DNA of 64,000 nt. Source: Sphagnum compactum. Lineage: Eukaryota > Bryophyta > Sphagnopsida > Sphagnales. This document shows, one piece after another, positions 1 to 12,634 of the stretch (within the stretch, counting starts at the first letter, position 1; each line of letters starts with the position of its first letter). The stretch lies in NCBI GenBank assembly GCA_965153455.1, contig OZ234495.1:2604001-2668000 (forward strand), read 5' to 3'. The position numbers and the translations under genes are program-made. The notes under the pieces are model-generated. The model saw only the letters and a program-made list of their open reading frames with translations. It was not told where the DNA came from and ran no database searches.

Positions 1-369
1 CTAGACAACACAATTTAAGCTCATATGGAGTAGAGTTAACTATTGGTCAACAATAAAACAATTTACCCCATCCTCCAAAGCCAGTGCTTGTACAACCATC
101 TGCGGTCCATCCGAATTTTTAAACCTTCCCCTATTTTGATCATCTGGACAAAATTCATAAATCAATTTATATTAACATGTATCCTTAAAATGGTCAAGTT
201 GATTATACAACATCATATTATGTATTGTTGAGATCGACAAGCTGGTAATTCTCTAAATCACAATGCTCTAGGTCATTTGTTACTTAACCTTGCTCGTGGA
301 TTCAATCTCCCAAACAACAAACAACTTGCATCTTTGCACTGAGTGGAGAATTACCAACTATTTCTAATC
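1..369. other. AT-rich intergenic sequence
   Basis: I see no gene, RNA or defined repeat here. Short open frames exist but show no recognisable protein motif. Confidence 0.5.
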
Positions 370-606
370 TTATGCATACCTACCAGTAAGAAGGGCAACA
401 AGAGTTTCTAAGGCAGCAATGGATGCCGAGGTCCCTTTATTCCTAATTGCTTTATAAGCAGAAATAGTGGCTTCCACTCCCCCATTCTTCCCAGCAATCA
501 CAACATTTTGGGGTTCCCCGGTAGCACATCTCACTCGCAGTGTATTTAGTGTAGTTATGATATCACCAACATTATCTACACTCCCATTTGGTTGTCTCCC
601 TACACA
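370..606 (-). pseudogene. ARM-repeat (ARMC6-like) exon fragment
   Basis: Reading the minus strand gives a stop-free frame of about 78 codons containing NVVIAGKNGGVEATISAYKA followed by ASIAALETLVALLTG, which has the helix-Gly-Gly-helix pattern of armadillo repeats and most resembles the ARMC6-like group. The frame ends at a potential splice donor (CTG|GTAGGT, minus strand) near 380, so it could be one exon of a gene. No partner exon is visible in the flanking AT-rich sequence, so a captured or relic exon is more likely than a working gene. The family assignment is from memory of the motif and is tentative; an in-frame TGA closes the frame at its upstream side. Confidence 0.4.
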
Positions 607-3600
607 TCATTGAAACCATGTTGAATGTTCATCAACTGCACAAATTATGTTTTTTCCCACCTAATCGCAGAATTGCTCATGCTCTTTGGTTTCAAAATTA
701 GTTCAACTTGTAGTGTTACATTACACAAGAGAACGCGCTCAAGAACGAATCTCTCTATGAAGTACAACCTTTGTATGACTCTGGGCTTATTAAGTTTTGT
801 TGATCTACAGCAATTTGGAGTGCTTTCACAATTTCAATTATAGGATGGCTAACCACTTGACTTCCATTAATCATATTTCCTGTGAAAAATACATCCAAAA
901 ATTAGCAAGAGTTTCAAGAAACCACTCAATTGTCAATTATGGTCATTTAGACTAGGGAAGAGCCAAAATTGATTGCATGATACTCTTGACATAGGCAATG
1001 TGCCCACTAGATAGAAATTCCTCACACCACCAACATGCAAATCTTAGGCTACATTTTGTGTTATGTGTTGTAAACTATAAAATACGATTTATCTATGAAC
1101 CAATTCTTGCACTGAGGATGCAATGGCCACTTTTAAAAATTTGATGGTTTTTTTTGTCCTCCCTACCTTGGAGGATGTTGTTGCCACAATTTTAAGTGTT
1201 CATAACAATCTTAATGAATAAAGTTTCAACATATGTAACCTGCAGCATGAGTCTTGATATTCATGTCAAAGCCTTTGTTAGGTTTTTCAAGAGGTTGGTG
1301 AGTCAACATCTCAACTTTTTATTCTTTATTCTTGGTCTTCCCCTCCTTTATATCAACGGGCAACCAAATTTATTCTTGTTTTGTGAATTCTTTTGTTAGG
1401 TTTGAACTTGAAAGTATCCAAGGCTTCTCTATTGAATTTTACATGACCTACAAAACAAATATTTGACTAAGTTTTGTACATTGTCAATGAAGTCGTTTGT
1501 TACACAAGGGAATATGAACACCCTTTTATATTTTCACAAATTTGGAATGAGGGCAATTACTTGAGAAAAGTAAGAAATGTGATGAAACTACACTATACAA
1601 TAATCTCTTTGTTTTTGAATTTGCAGAAGGGTTGTCAAGTGAAACAAACTTGAAATGTAATGCACATGAAAATTGGAGGACATTATTGAGGAGACATTGA
1701 AGTTTGTGATGCCCATGAAACATGGAACAACTATTTGTTAGGTAGAAAATCTCGATTTCATAAGTTCTCCAAATTTAGCCTTGTTTCATGTGATAAATGG
1801 TAAATCACAAAACTTAAAACAAAACTACACTTGCATCAAGTAACATCATGCCATTTATTTGGCAAATGGAGCAAAGAAGAAACAAACAAGGTTTAGTCAT
1901 CACAAGCCCAAGGGATTTCCAAACAATCCTTGCAATCTTTTCAAGGAAAAAATTGAACTGAAAATTCACTAATTCCCACACCATCCAAACTTAGTTAGCA
2001 AAGAGGGCAACACAATCCACTAAATCGGCAACAACACATCACTCCAAGTTGTAGGATTTTGAAAATAGTCATAGAAATTGGATGATAATTTACCTTATGT
2101 GCTTATAATAAAAACCTCTAGTGGGAAGGTGAGTGAGGGTGCAAGGTGGTTTTGTGAATGTGTGGCAACAAGGAAGTTCAAGGGAATGAAAAGCCCTTCC
2201 ACAAAATCTGGTATTGGTAGTTGAAATGTAACCATATATATGGATTTGCACTCATCTCTAGCAACTCTTAAAGGGTTGGAAATACACATTAGTTTCCTTT
2301 CACTACTTTCCAAGCTTCATAATCACTCTAAAAGGTTTGGATATCAAAAACCTCCTCACATATTAAATAAAAAGGTGGGCAAGGAAATGTAACCGCATCA
2401 ATAATGGATTTAAATTTTTGCACATATATTGAAAGTCAAAATCCAAAGGTAAATCCAACTTTGGCATTGAATTTTTTCATTTCCAAGTTACATATTCCAA
2501 CACACCATGAACACACATGAACACTAGTTCAGACCCTAATGTTCCTATATATTGTCTTACACATGAAGGACATAAAAGATTGTAAACATGTTGCACTCAC
2601 TCATTTCTAGTAACAATGACACCTCTATTGATTGATTATCTTTAAACCATTATTGAATGGAAACTCTATGTCAATTGAATATTGGTTCAACATGGTCACA
2701 TTGGAGCAAAGTAGCTCAAATCTACCACCACAAATTTGCAGTTATTATTACATTGTTCTTTGATGTTTTTTTAGGGGCATGTGTTCATTTTTTAATGTAC
2801 CAGTTGTCCCATTTCAACATAGTGTACTCTATAAATTTCAATTCACTAATTGTTCAAATAAGAAGTTGGCAAACCTTTTTGAACTCAAGAAATTGTAGAT
2901 GTCTTGTTTGATAAACCATAATCATAGTCCATTTATATGTTCACTTGCACTAGCCAATGCAACTTGCTTAAATTGAGATTAAATGAAGAAAAAATATTGC
3001 ATTAACCTAATGTGTTACAATTATGTTACACTAACATAACTTCTTGCAAAGTTTCTTCAAGCCACAAGTTCTTGAACTCCAACCACAAAAAGCTATCATA
3101 GATTAGAAATGTGAATCAAAATTGTGATCACAATGCATGTAATATCTAGTGTATGATTAAGGGGCCTCACTTCATGCCCCATCAATCATACATAAAATTG
3201 TTCCAAGGAGTCCCATATAGGGACCACATACCCAATATGCATGTTGCCATTCTCCCATCCATAGGTTACACATACAACAACAACCTAGCTAGTTTGGCAC
3301 TAAATAATTACAAGTAAAAAAATTCAGGAATTTTGAGAAATTATTAAGGTGTACTTAGTAAGTAAAAAGTACAAGTAATAAAATTTTAATGATTATGCCA
3401 AAATTATAGGTGAAAATTTATGAAATATTTGGCATTGAAATTGTTGAACTTACTAAATTATGATGATAATCACACCCCACCCCAATGTTCCCATGCAACA
3501 TCCACACAATGTGCAAATAACATATATTTGAAGCAATTTCTTCACAAAGAAGGTGGACAAGCACACAATGGATTTATTTTTGGGGTTACCACAACTATAT

Positions 3601-5385
3601 GAAAAGGTCTAGTTCAAGACATAATTAGGGGGGAAAAACTAGATACTTGCATGCATAGCACCATCAAGAAGTTAAATAGTCCTTAGTGTCCAACAAAATG
3701 TGATGTGTTCTCAAAAGCTTGGCATAAGGTATTAGTAGAAAATTATTGATACATTCATTGAGTTGTGAAAAACTCCCTAGCTCCTTGCATCGGGTCAAGA
3801 AAATAACATGTGAATATTAAAAACAAGTTAAACACGGATAACAATAGCAAGTTAGTGAGACAAAACTACTATCTAGTTATTAGTAATATAAATTATATAC
3901 TAATTAGACTGACCGTATTATTAGTTAGTTGATAGAATTCAATTTTGAATTAGTTTGCATAGGAGGTTTGTAAAACAACATATTGATCCATACATGATCA
4001 ATTTTTTACAACTTTATTTCTATCTTTTGACGTTTCATGTGCAATATATGTATTTTTTTTCTTTTTCAATCTTTAAATCCATTAAATAACATTATAGAAA
4101 TGAATAGATGCCGTAAACCACATGTCCCATTTGACCAAGTTTATATTAATGACAATGGTGTTGTGAAAATCACACACCTCATGTGGTTACAATTGACCAC
4201 ATGATCCATGTGGTTATAGTTGAAGCATAATAGGAAGATCATTGAACCAAATTTTTGGATTTTTGAAACTTTTAGTTCTAATCATTTTTATAAAAAATTT
4301 AGAGTTGGTTTGGTTTAAGACCAAGTTTGGTTCAATTTCTTTGACAAAAAATTAAACATTTTTTTGAGCATAACATTAGTTTGTTCAACTAGTCCACATA
4401 TAGATTATGTAACATTAATTAGGTACAACCAATCAAAACCATTTTTTTTTTCATAATTTATTTATTTAGAGAATTTGAATATGTTCAAAATGGGTAGCAC
4501 CATAATTTGGATTGTTGTGTGTTATGAAATCAACACTTACACCTATCATTGTGCACACATCACACAAAATATAACATAAAAAAAAGTAAGAATGCAAACC
4601 CAAAACACAAAATAACACAAAACCACATGCGAAAGAAACTTGCATAAAACACAAAAGAATTGCAAAATAAAAAACACACTTATGTTCTAGAATCTAAAAT
4701 CCAACTTGGGATTATATCCCAAACACTAAATAACTTGAATTGCATTCATATTCAAACTAGTTCCAAGCTAAAACACAATTAACTATGTTTGGCAAATATT
4801 TAAAATGACCCCAAATAACTATGGTTATAAGCTTGTAATTAAAAATATATAACCATGATTCTCAAAAATTAAAAGAACCAATCATGATTCAAAGGCTCTT
4901 TGGTTCCAAAAAAAATTCAAATAACCTGAACTAGAGGCTTTTCAGATTTTGAAGATTTTTCAGAAAAAACAATTTGGGAATCGGAGGTTCTTTGATTCCA
5001 AAAATTTCTGACCAAAAATTGAAGGCACCATAGGTTATTAAAAGAATCTAATAACCACCCTCAACAAAGGTCCACAAGTTCAAACCCATGTTGGGGGATG
5101 GGAAGGTTATTTAAAAAAAAACTCAAATACCCGCTCCAACACCGGCTCAAAACAAGCAAGTTTAAATAGGAAAATGCTACCATGAAGTAATAATATTAAT
5201 GATTTACGGAATGGTCAAGCCTCTGCCCATTACATTGCGTAATGCACCAGCCAGGCTAACCCGTTAAAACATAATAATGGGCTTCGTGGGCGTGACAATT
5301 CCATGACATTATGATCTAGGGTTGTTGCAGATTCAACAATTGTTTCAAAAAAAAATTCATGTTCCACTTAGAGATTGTGATCACT
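607..5385. other. AT-rich gene-empty stretch
   Basis: Long AT-rich sequence with only short, unconserved open frames. Around 4880-5050 there is a short degenerate block of GGTTCTTTGATTCC-type words that resembles a block in MON1 intron 12 (33750-33960). I find no supported gene here; it is probably decayed transposon DNA. Confidence 0.5.
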
Positions 5386-6196
5386 AGGCATTACGCGTAT
5401 ATGATCGTCACTGGAATATTATGTCACATAATGTGGTCAAGAAAATGACATAATCTGCCACCACCCCGGCAGGAAGATTATGAAGCCGTCCTGTGAAGTG
5501 TCAAAGCTAGCTATATATTTATCACCCTCTCTATGCAGAGATTTTGGTCTCTTTTACAAGCGTAGAATTGTCAGTGGAAGATTATGGTATGTAATAATGT
5601 GCTCCAGAAAATGACATGATATGCAGCCAGCAGAAAATGACACCCCAGCAGCAGATTATAAACCCTGTCTCTGTAATGTTCAAGCTTGTATTATGGCGCC
5701 CTGTCTGTGTGGAGATTTTGGTAACTAGGTATGATAAGTGTGTATAATTGTCACTGGATGGAAGACTATGTCATATAATAATGGGGTTAAGAAAATGACA
5801 ATCTGCCACCACAGCAGCAGATTATGGATCCCTCCTGTGGAAGGTTCAATCTTGTATTATGGTTACAAGTGCATGATCGTCACTGGAAGATTATGTCGTA
5901 GTATAATTGCTCACAAAAATGACATAATCTGCCACAACCTGAGCAGTCAGATTATGAAACCCTGGAAGATTCTGAAACCCTCCTGTGAAGTTCAAGCTTA
6001 CAATTATAGCATCCTCTCTATGCAGAGATTTTGGTCACGATTACGAGTGATAATCGTCACTGGAAGGAAGATTATGTGATACATTAACGTGATGACGAAA
6101 ATGGCATAATCTGCTGCCACCCCACGGCAGCAGATTATGAAGCCCCTCCCTGTGGAAGTTTCAAGCTTGTATTATGGCGCCCTCTCTGTGCAAGGA
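5386..6196. repeat. Tandem array of about 5 units of ~130-178 bp
   Basis: The word ATCGTCACTGGAAG or a close variant recurs near 5404, 5565, 5744, 5874 and 6052, and CTCTCTATGCAGAGATTTTGG or variants recurs near 5527, 5700, 6010 and 6178. The units are about 164, 177, 131 and 178 bp apart; the third is shortened by deletion. Each unit also holds an inverted pair, CATAATCTGCC followed by GCAGATTATG, which could fold into a hairpin. The last unit overlaps the final codons and stop of the kelch gene on the minus strand. Confidence 0.85.
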
Positions 6197-7348
6197 CGGC
6201 GTTCCGATGTACAGATTATGGCAGACTACGCCTTCCTCGCGAAGCTCTTGCGATGATGGTCCAGCCATGTCTCCTGTCAACAAGAAGATCTCCTTCCCCA
6301 AACCAAATGCGCGCGGGATCGTATGCACTACTGGTACGCGATTCAGATTGTTGTTGTTTGTAGCCGATGCTGCTGTAGCTTTCACAGACGTTTCAGATTG
6401 ACTTGTTAGTACTCCTCTCCCTCTGCTGCTTATCTCTTCCCACTTCTTCCCGTCTTCATCGTACTTGTGAAGAACGTCGGAAGCACTGAGGTTGTACACG
6501 CAATTTTCTGTCGCCACTAGCTCTCCATCTTCCAGGCTCCTATCGCTCATGCACTCATCGATCTCCCACTTCTTGCTCACCGGATCGAATACCAGGATTG
6601 TCGATTCTTGCTGCAGATTATTGTTGTTGTTGATAATGATCTCCCGCGCTCCTCGCACATATAGCTTGCCCCGGAATACAACTTCGCAATCGATTGTCTT
6701 CAGCGCAACTGGCATTCTCGTCGCCATTGACCACTCGTCATCCTCCAAGTTGTAAACCTCGGTTGATTGCTCTATTGTTCCGTTGTCGTTGTATCCCCCT
6801 GCTACATATAGGGAGCGGTCTATGACGCCGCTAGCGAAGTTGCATCTCGGGATCTGTAGTTTGGCTCCCTGTGAACACTTGTTCGTCGCCGTGTTGAAAA
6901 TCGTGAGCTGATCGTGACCGACTTTGCAGCCTAAGATGGCGCACTGCCGATTTCCGCCGATCACGAGCAATTTTTCGTCAATGGCGGCGAACTTGAATCC
7001 GTCCACGGATCCCGCTCTTCGTTGCAAGATGGAGGACCAGACTTTCCATAGCAATTGCTTCGACGCCAGATCGTACATGTAACACGCGGCGGGTTGCGAC
7101 GACGGTAAAAGATTCGTGCTCGTCACGAACAGCCAAGAATCTGCTATTCCCAGCTTCTTCCTGTAAGTGAAAAACTCCGAACTCTTGAAAATCCAGTTCC
7201 ATTGTACGCACACGTTGCTTAAGCTTGCATGGTATTGTCTAGGCACTCGCAACAGACACAATAAAGCCACATGATCCGGCAAGCCTGGCAGTAGAGGCTG
7301 TTGCACCGACGTTCCTTGTACATCTCGTGCAGCCATGCATAACAGCAA
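6161..7348 (-). CDS. F-box/kelch-repeat protein
   Basis: Single-exon open frame of 395 codons. Residues ~18-60 are a plant F-box of the type PLLPGLPDHVALLCLLRVPR, followed by an LGIADSWLFV segment typical of the At1g55270-like kelch F-box proteins. Kelch blades follow, visible as LLVIGGN and SLYVAGGY with paired EVYNLEDDEW and LVFDPVSKKW strands. Such proteins are substrate receptors of SCF (SKP1-CUL1) E3 ligases: the F-box binds SKP1 and the kelch propeller binds the target, which I cannot infer. The start could be Met1 (7348) or Met5 (7336, MAARD); the second looks equally plausible. The last ~11 residues and the TGA stop are encoded by the outermost unit of the 5386-6196 tandem array, so the original C-terminus may have been replaced. 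GC content is clearly above the surroundings. It looks intact and is probably expressed. Confidence 0.85.
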   Translation of the reverse strand: MLLCMAARDVQGTSVQQPLLPGLPDHVALLCLLRVPRQYHASLSNVCVQWNWIFKSSEFFTYRKKLGIADSWLFVTSTNLLPSSQPAACYMYDLASKQLLWKVWSSILQRRAGSVDGFKFAAIDEKLLVIGGNRQCAILGCKVGHDQLTIFNTATNKCSQGAKLQIPRCNFASGVIDRSLYVAGGYNDNGTIEQSTEVYNLEDDEWSMATRMPVALKTIDCEVVFRGKLYVRGAREIIINNNNNLQQESTILVFDPVSKKWEIDECMSDRSLEDGELVATENCVYNLSASDVLHKYDEDGKKWEEISSRGRGVLTSQSETSVKATAASATNNNNLNRVPVVHTIPRAFGLGKEIFLLTGDMAGPSSQELREEGVVCHNLYIGTPSLHREGAIIQA

Positions 7349-7389
7349 TCCGGTACCAACTACAATCCTGACTCCTTCCCTCTTCGACC

Positions 7390-7975
7390 CTTCTGGTGGA
7401 AATCAAGGTCCACAGAGGACCAAAAAATCTCTCCTCTCTCTCGCTTCCTTCCCCTGTTTCTTTTCCTCTCCTGCAATCTGATTCTCTAGTAGCAATCTTC
7501 CTTGAAATCAGTCTCCACGCAACCACAAAGGTCTTCTTCGTCTTCTTCTCCTTCGTGTTCTCTTACTCTTGTTGTTCGTCAAGGTCTTCTTCCTCTTCTC
7601 CGTCGTCTTCTTCTCCTTCGTGTTCTCTTACTCTTGTTCTTCGTCAAGATCTTCTTCCTCTTCTCCGTCGTCTTCTCGTCTTGTTCTTCTTCCTGTAGGG
7701 ACGAAGGGCGCTGCTCTGCCGCCGTGCGTCCTTGGACACGGCGGGCTCCACTTGCTTGCCTGCGGCTGTGCCTGCGAGGCTGCAGGTGGCAGCTAGTACC
7801 GAGGCTGCACGGCTGCGGCTCTTTGGGACCCAGCAGGAGAGATAGGCTATGCTACCCAGCCGCCTTGCGTCTGCGTTGCCAAGTGGCACGGCGGCGTACG
7901 GTTGGCTGCCGATTGCTTTACTCACTGTTGTGGCTACAGCGGCGACGACACGAGAACGTACCATCTGCAGATTTT
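7390..7975 (-). promoter_or_regulatory. Probable leader/promoter of the kelch gene, with CT-rich tandem repeat
   Basis: Upstream of the kelch start, 7530-7695 is strongly pyrimidine-rich on the plus strand (GA-rich in the gene's sense), a common feature of plant 5' leaders. It holds a tandem repeat of ~66 bp, copies starting near 7530 (partial), 7582 and 7648, with CTTCGTGTTCTCTTACTC as a shared word. Beyond it, 7700-7965 is a GC-rich island unlike the AT-rich flanks. Open frames across this stretch exist on both strands but are compositional and I do not support them as genes. Confidence 0.5.
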
Positions 7976-7987
7976 ATATGAAACCTG

Positions 7988-7995
7988 ACACGTGG
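7988..7995. promoter_or_regulatory. G-box/ABRE-like element ACACGTGG
   Basis: A palindromic CACGTG core in the context GACACGTGGT lies ~650 bp upstream of the kelch start. This is the consensus bound by plant bZIP and bHLH factors and is typical of ABA-responsive promoters. Position and match are seen directly; activity is inference. Confidence 0.4.
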
Positions 7996-7999
7996 TAAC

Positions 8000-9975
8000 T
8001 AGTAACTAGTAAGTTACTAATTTAGGATTCAGAGGCGATTATGAAATCCGTATTATAATGCTATTTATATAAACCCTTGTATTTTATTTAATGGGTCGTT
8101 AATTTGATTTTCACTGGTTTATGGACAAGAGGCAAAATTTGGACAAGTTTTTCAAACTATTACTTTTAGAATTAGGTTAAATCATATTAATAGATTTTAT
8201 TATTTTTTATATTTTGTTTAATTGGGGTTTTTTAATTCCATTTATGGACAAGGGGAATATAGTGCCTAACAACTTTGTTAAATTGTAAGCATTTAATTTA
8301 AGTAAAATAATGGTGAAGAGAATTGTAATTTTGGTGGTGTATTCATGATTCTGAATTTGTAGGTGGGTTTTAATTGATTTTTTGGGATAGCATTTCAAAT
8401 TCATTTTTGTTCTTAGTTTGAATTCAAAGGCAATATAAACACTGGTCATGAATTTTTGCCACTTGACCACAAAAAAAAAACTTCTACTTATACAAAATTC
8501 CCTCAAAATTATGGCAATTTTGAGATAAAAACAATTGAAATTACCAATTTTAGACCATAAGTTCTAACATGTTGCCAAAAGTATAGTGAAGTTTTTAAAC
8601 TTTTCTATTATCCTCTATTACTTTTAGCCAAATTTGGTTAAGTTTTCTTGGGAATGATCGCCAATCCATTACCTCGCAAAATTGCAAAAACAATAATGAA
8701 CATAGATGACAACAAAGTTTTGTATCAATACCATTTTAAAATAGTACCAATTTTTCACAAACTTGTTTCTAAGTACTAATGATGTCATAATTGATATCAC
8801 AAAATTACAAAATACCAACTAACAATGGAAAAACCAATGTTGTATTGGTATATATGGTGCAACTTGGGTATATGGTATTAATATCAATATGGGTATTAAA
8901 GACCTTGCCAATCTAATATGTGACCTAAATAAATACGAAATATATGAATGATTTATATTAATATGTACCAATATCAAGTTTTATACTTGTAATATATTAT
9001 TAAAAAATCAGCCTTGAATCTAAAATCAATGCCAAATTAATATGAAAGTTTTTGAAAAGTACCCAATACCAACACCGACTAGGTAGAAAAAAAAAACCAA
9101 TATGAAGGCTAGTCTATGCAACATCTTCATCATGTTGATAAATTCTCATTATTATTACGATACAATACCCACACAATAACCTCAAGCAAAAAATGTATTT
9201 TGATATTTGCATAGAATTATATTATGTATTTTCACCAAGGGGCCTCCTTGGTGCATGGCAAGGTTTAAATATGCAAGTATTGCAAAAACTTACCCATTCA
9301 TTACCTAAGGTTTAGGTCAAGCACATCTAATTCACCAAATGTAATATTGTTACTTGACACAATAGTTGTCATTACAAAATCACCTTCAAGGCAGGATAAT
9401 TACTAAAACCTTATGACCAAGGAAAAAAACTCTAGATTACTCGAAAGTTGTTTAATGTCAATTCAAGAATCTCACAATTAAAAGTAGTGATTATATTTGC
9501 ATTTTATCTTCCTTTTATTTTTTTAAAATAAATTAAATAAGTAAAATTTTTAAACGAGATAATGCAATGTATTACTAGATTTTTTTGTATGTGGTGCAAG
9601 GCATAATGCATGATGCAAACATGTGTATCCAACATTTTTTTTCTTCGAAATTTTTAAAAGTTGCAAAATTCAATAGTACAATCATGGTGAATAAATTCTT
9701 ATTCACATAATATTAATAAGCCCCAATCCACGACTACAACCATGATTAGATTGGTAGTCATTTAAGACATTATATGATTACATGATTGCGTAGCCTAGGA
9801 TGGGAAAATGTAGATCAAATTACCTCTTAGTACTTAAATACCAAGGTATTTTAAAGTCTGTATGTGAAAGTTACATCAAAATGAATTTTTTTTAAATATG
9901 GGGATCACCCATCAAAGTTCATAAGTTATGCACAAATATATATGTAATTATTTGCAAATCCAAATTTTATTAATT

Positions 9976-9978
<3 letters not shown>
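8000..9978. other. AT-rich intergenic with one dispersed-repeat copy
   Basis: No supported gene. Positions ~8540-8700 hold one copy of a dispersed repeat (core TAGCCAAATTTGG then ATGATCGCCAAT) also found near 27600, 44620-44730 and 44780-44900. The 8730-9080 part is rich in words such as ACCAATATCAA in both orientations. Confidence 0.5.

Positions 9979-9979
<1 letters not shown>

Positions 9980-10009
<30 letters not shown>
9980..10009. repeat. (TA)n microsatellite
   Basis: An uninterrupted alternating TA tract of about 30 bp. Confidence 0.95.
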
Positions 10010-10012
<3 letters not shown>

Positions 10013-10189
10013 TTATTTTCTTTCCCCATAATGCATGATGCAAACATGTGCATCAAGCAATATGGTCTAGAGTTGTCTTTTGCAAGGTGAACATTTCCTG
10101 GTTGGAAATATTTTTAAACAATATAAGAAAGGGGTTTAAGAACTTACAAGTCTACCCAATGTTTTGTTTGTGATAAAACTACATATTAT

Positions 10190-10506
10190 GTGTTGTTTTT
10201 CTTTAGGTTTTGTCAAGATGGATGTAAGAATAGTCCAAAGAAAGTTCTTGAAAAGGTCAGTCCTTGGCATTTGTCAACTGTGAGAGCAAAGGCAAGGACA
10301 ATGGGAATCTGTTCAATAGAAACAATGAAACTTCGGTTTGGAAGTTTGATGAATACATGTCATTCCAATATTGGGTGGATGCTAATAATGTCGAGTGGAG
10401 GTTCATGATAAATTGGTCATGGCCAAGCAATTTTATGAAAATTATCTCAGATAACATGGATGAAACAAGTATTATATACCCAAAAGTTTCATCAATGACT
10501 TGGTGA
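10190..10506 (+). other. Unidentified coding-like segment
   Basis: A potential acceptor (TTCTTTAG) near 10206 precedes a frame reading FCQDGCKNSPKKVLEK, followed by a potential donor AAG|GTCAGT. A shifted frame at 10264-10506 reads on with KDNGNLFNRNNETSVWKFDE and a Trp-rich tail. Composition is more gene-like than the flanks. I do not recognise a family; it may be a relic exon pair. Confidence 0.2.
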
Positions 10507-12634
10507 TGTGTAGTTGCAATTTTTGGCAACTAGTACCCAATTACATGACCCAAGGTGCTGTTAATGACTTCATTGGGTCCAAAGTTGTTTTTTGCATGTG
10601 CACATGATAAGCATTCCCACCACAAGTTCCAAAATCATTAGCAAGAGATTTCTTTTGTTATCGTGTAAGTCTCATTGACCACCTAAAAGGTTATTGAGGT
10701 AACGAAAGGGTTTGTGAAAGATAAGTAATGTCTAGAAGTAGCTAAAAAAGGGTGCAAACGGGCTAATACGAAGCACTAGCACCCCCTTAGGTGATTACTT
10801 TTTGGGGAATATTCTTGGAAAAAATCTTTACAAAAGTCTTTTTAAATCTTTTTTTTAAAAATTTACCATTTTGTTAAGGTTTGTGTTAATAATTTGCCAA
10901 AAATATGTCATTTTCAAAGTTTTTCAAATCATTTACAAGTCTTCTTACATTATTTTTGAAGGTCCAAATGTTAATGAAATAATTTCATATTTTGGACATT
11001 TATAGAATAAGATATTAAATTTGATAATGTGCAAAACATTTAACTTATTTTCAAGTTAAAATTACTTTTAAAAAAATTTGGTGTAAAAAACACAAAATTA
11101 AACAATGGTTATAAGGATTGTTTTTGGATCCTAATAGCATAACTGCACCCAAAGGTGCTTTTCAAGTGCCAAATCCTCTCATGATATATCTAACAATTGA
11201 GCTCTAAAGACATTGACAATGTATCTAATGGTTTGAACCTTTAATGAGTGGGAAGTTCATTGAGGGTGGGGTTCTTTGAATAGGAATTATTTGATGGAAA
11301 CATTTTTCTGTAGTTGAGATGAACTCATAAAGGGAAAAGTGTTCCAATGAGTATGGACAACATGAATTTAATTCGTAGTGGGTGTGTAAATAGCCACATT
11401 TCCATTTTCTGATTTTACAAATGAATCCTCCATAATATTTGCATTCATCAAAATATCTAAAAGGTGTCTAATGAATAACATGGCAAATTCATGAAACTCA
11501 TAAAAGAGACCACCTTAAAATAGATATATATAGGCATGTCATCAAAATTACAATCTCTTACTTAGAAGACATAGAACACATCATGTTTGATATCCTCTAA
11601 CATCCTTTTATGTTAACAACTACATTGTTAGGAAGGTTAGACTCTCGACCATGAATGCACTTAAATGGAGGGCAATTAGATTCTTAAACTCATTTTTGTT
11701 TTTGGTTGTGTACTTCAAATTTTATTTGTTATGTCAAGTCCATCTCCACCAATGAGGCAATGTATGTCATGGTTGCATTTGAACGTGGTTGCAACTACTA
11801 GAGAATACCCATTGGTGTATTCATTGTCAATTTGACACTGTGAAATGATCTTGAAATTGGCATTGACCACTATCACTGAAGTGGTTAATTGGGGGAAAGC
11901 AAAGCGACACACTATCCTAAAAGGTGTGCGTGCAGACTTCTTGAAACAAAATTTTGAATGAACCTTAAAGTAGTTTTAGTACCTTAATAATGTTAAGGTT
12001 AATATAATTGAGTCCACTTTGAATGTGTTGGACTTTACATAGATAGAAAAGGTAACACATCCAATGCATTAATGAGGTTTTCAATCTTAGTGGCCTTGAG
12101 AGTTTCAACTTGAAATACCTATGGAGGTTGCCAATTTGGTAGTTGTTTGCGTCAAGAGATGTTCACTAGTGAAACAAATTTTACATGTTGAACAATTCAC
12201 CACAATAGGAGCACATGTGTCCTTCTTAGGCCTTTTGGAACCAAAAAACAAGTAAGACCAGCATTTGGAGAAGACCATCATAGTTAAAACAAATAACCCC
12301 TTTTGAAATGGGTATTTCTATTAAGAGATGTGTTGTTTGATGTGCGACATAGATGGTTCAAAAACAAGGAGTTTGGATCTCTAACAAGTTGTAGAAACCT
12401 AGTGGTAGTGGTCAATGTTCCATGGGTATACACCAACTAATGGACACGGAGGTTTTAAATCCTTGGGACTCTATGCACGCAAAGAACTCTTTACAAAAGC
12501 CAAATAGTCCACCACCTAGAATAGGACATTGCAATTTTCTATCCCACCCCATTAATACATCAATGTCAAAATTCATGATCTGATCGAAATATCAAGTGCA
12601 AGCAATAAGATCATTGACTAATATAACTACTTTT
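10507..12634. other. AT-rich intergenic sequence
   Basis: I see no gene, RNA or clear repeat structure here. It is probably decayed mobile-element DNA. Confidence 0.45.

Noticed and set aside
7502-7981. 159-codon plus-strand frame upstream of the kelch gene
   Set aside because: It is low-complexity Ser/Leu from the CT-rich tract followed by Arg/Leu/Cys-rich sequence; best explained as the leader/promoter of the minus-strand gene.
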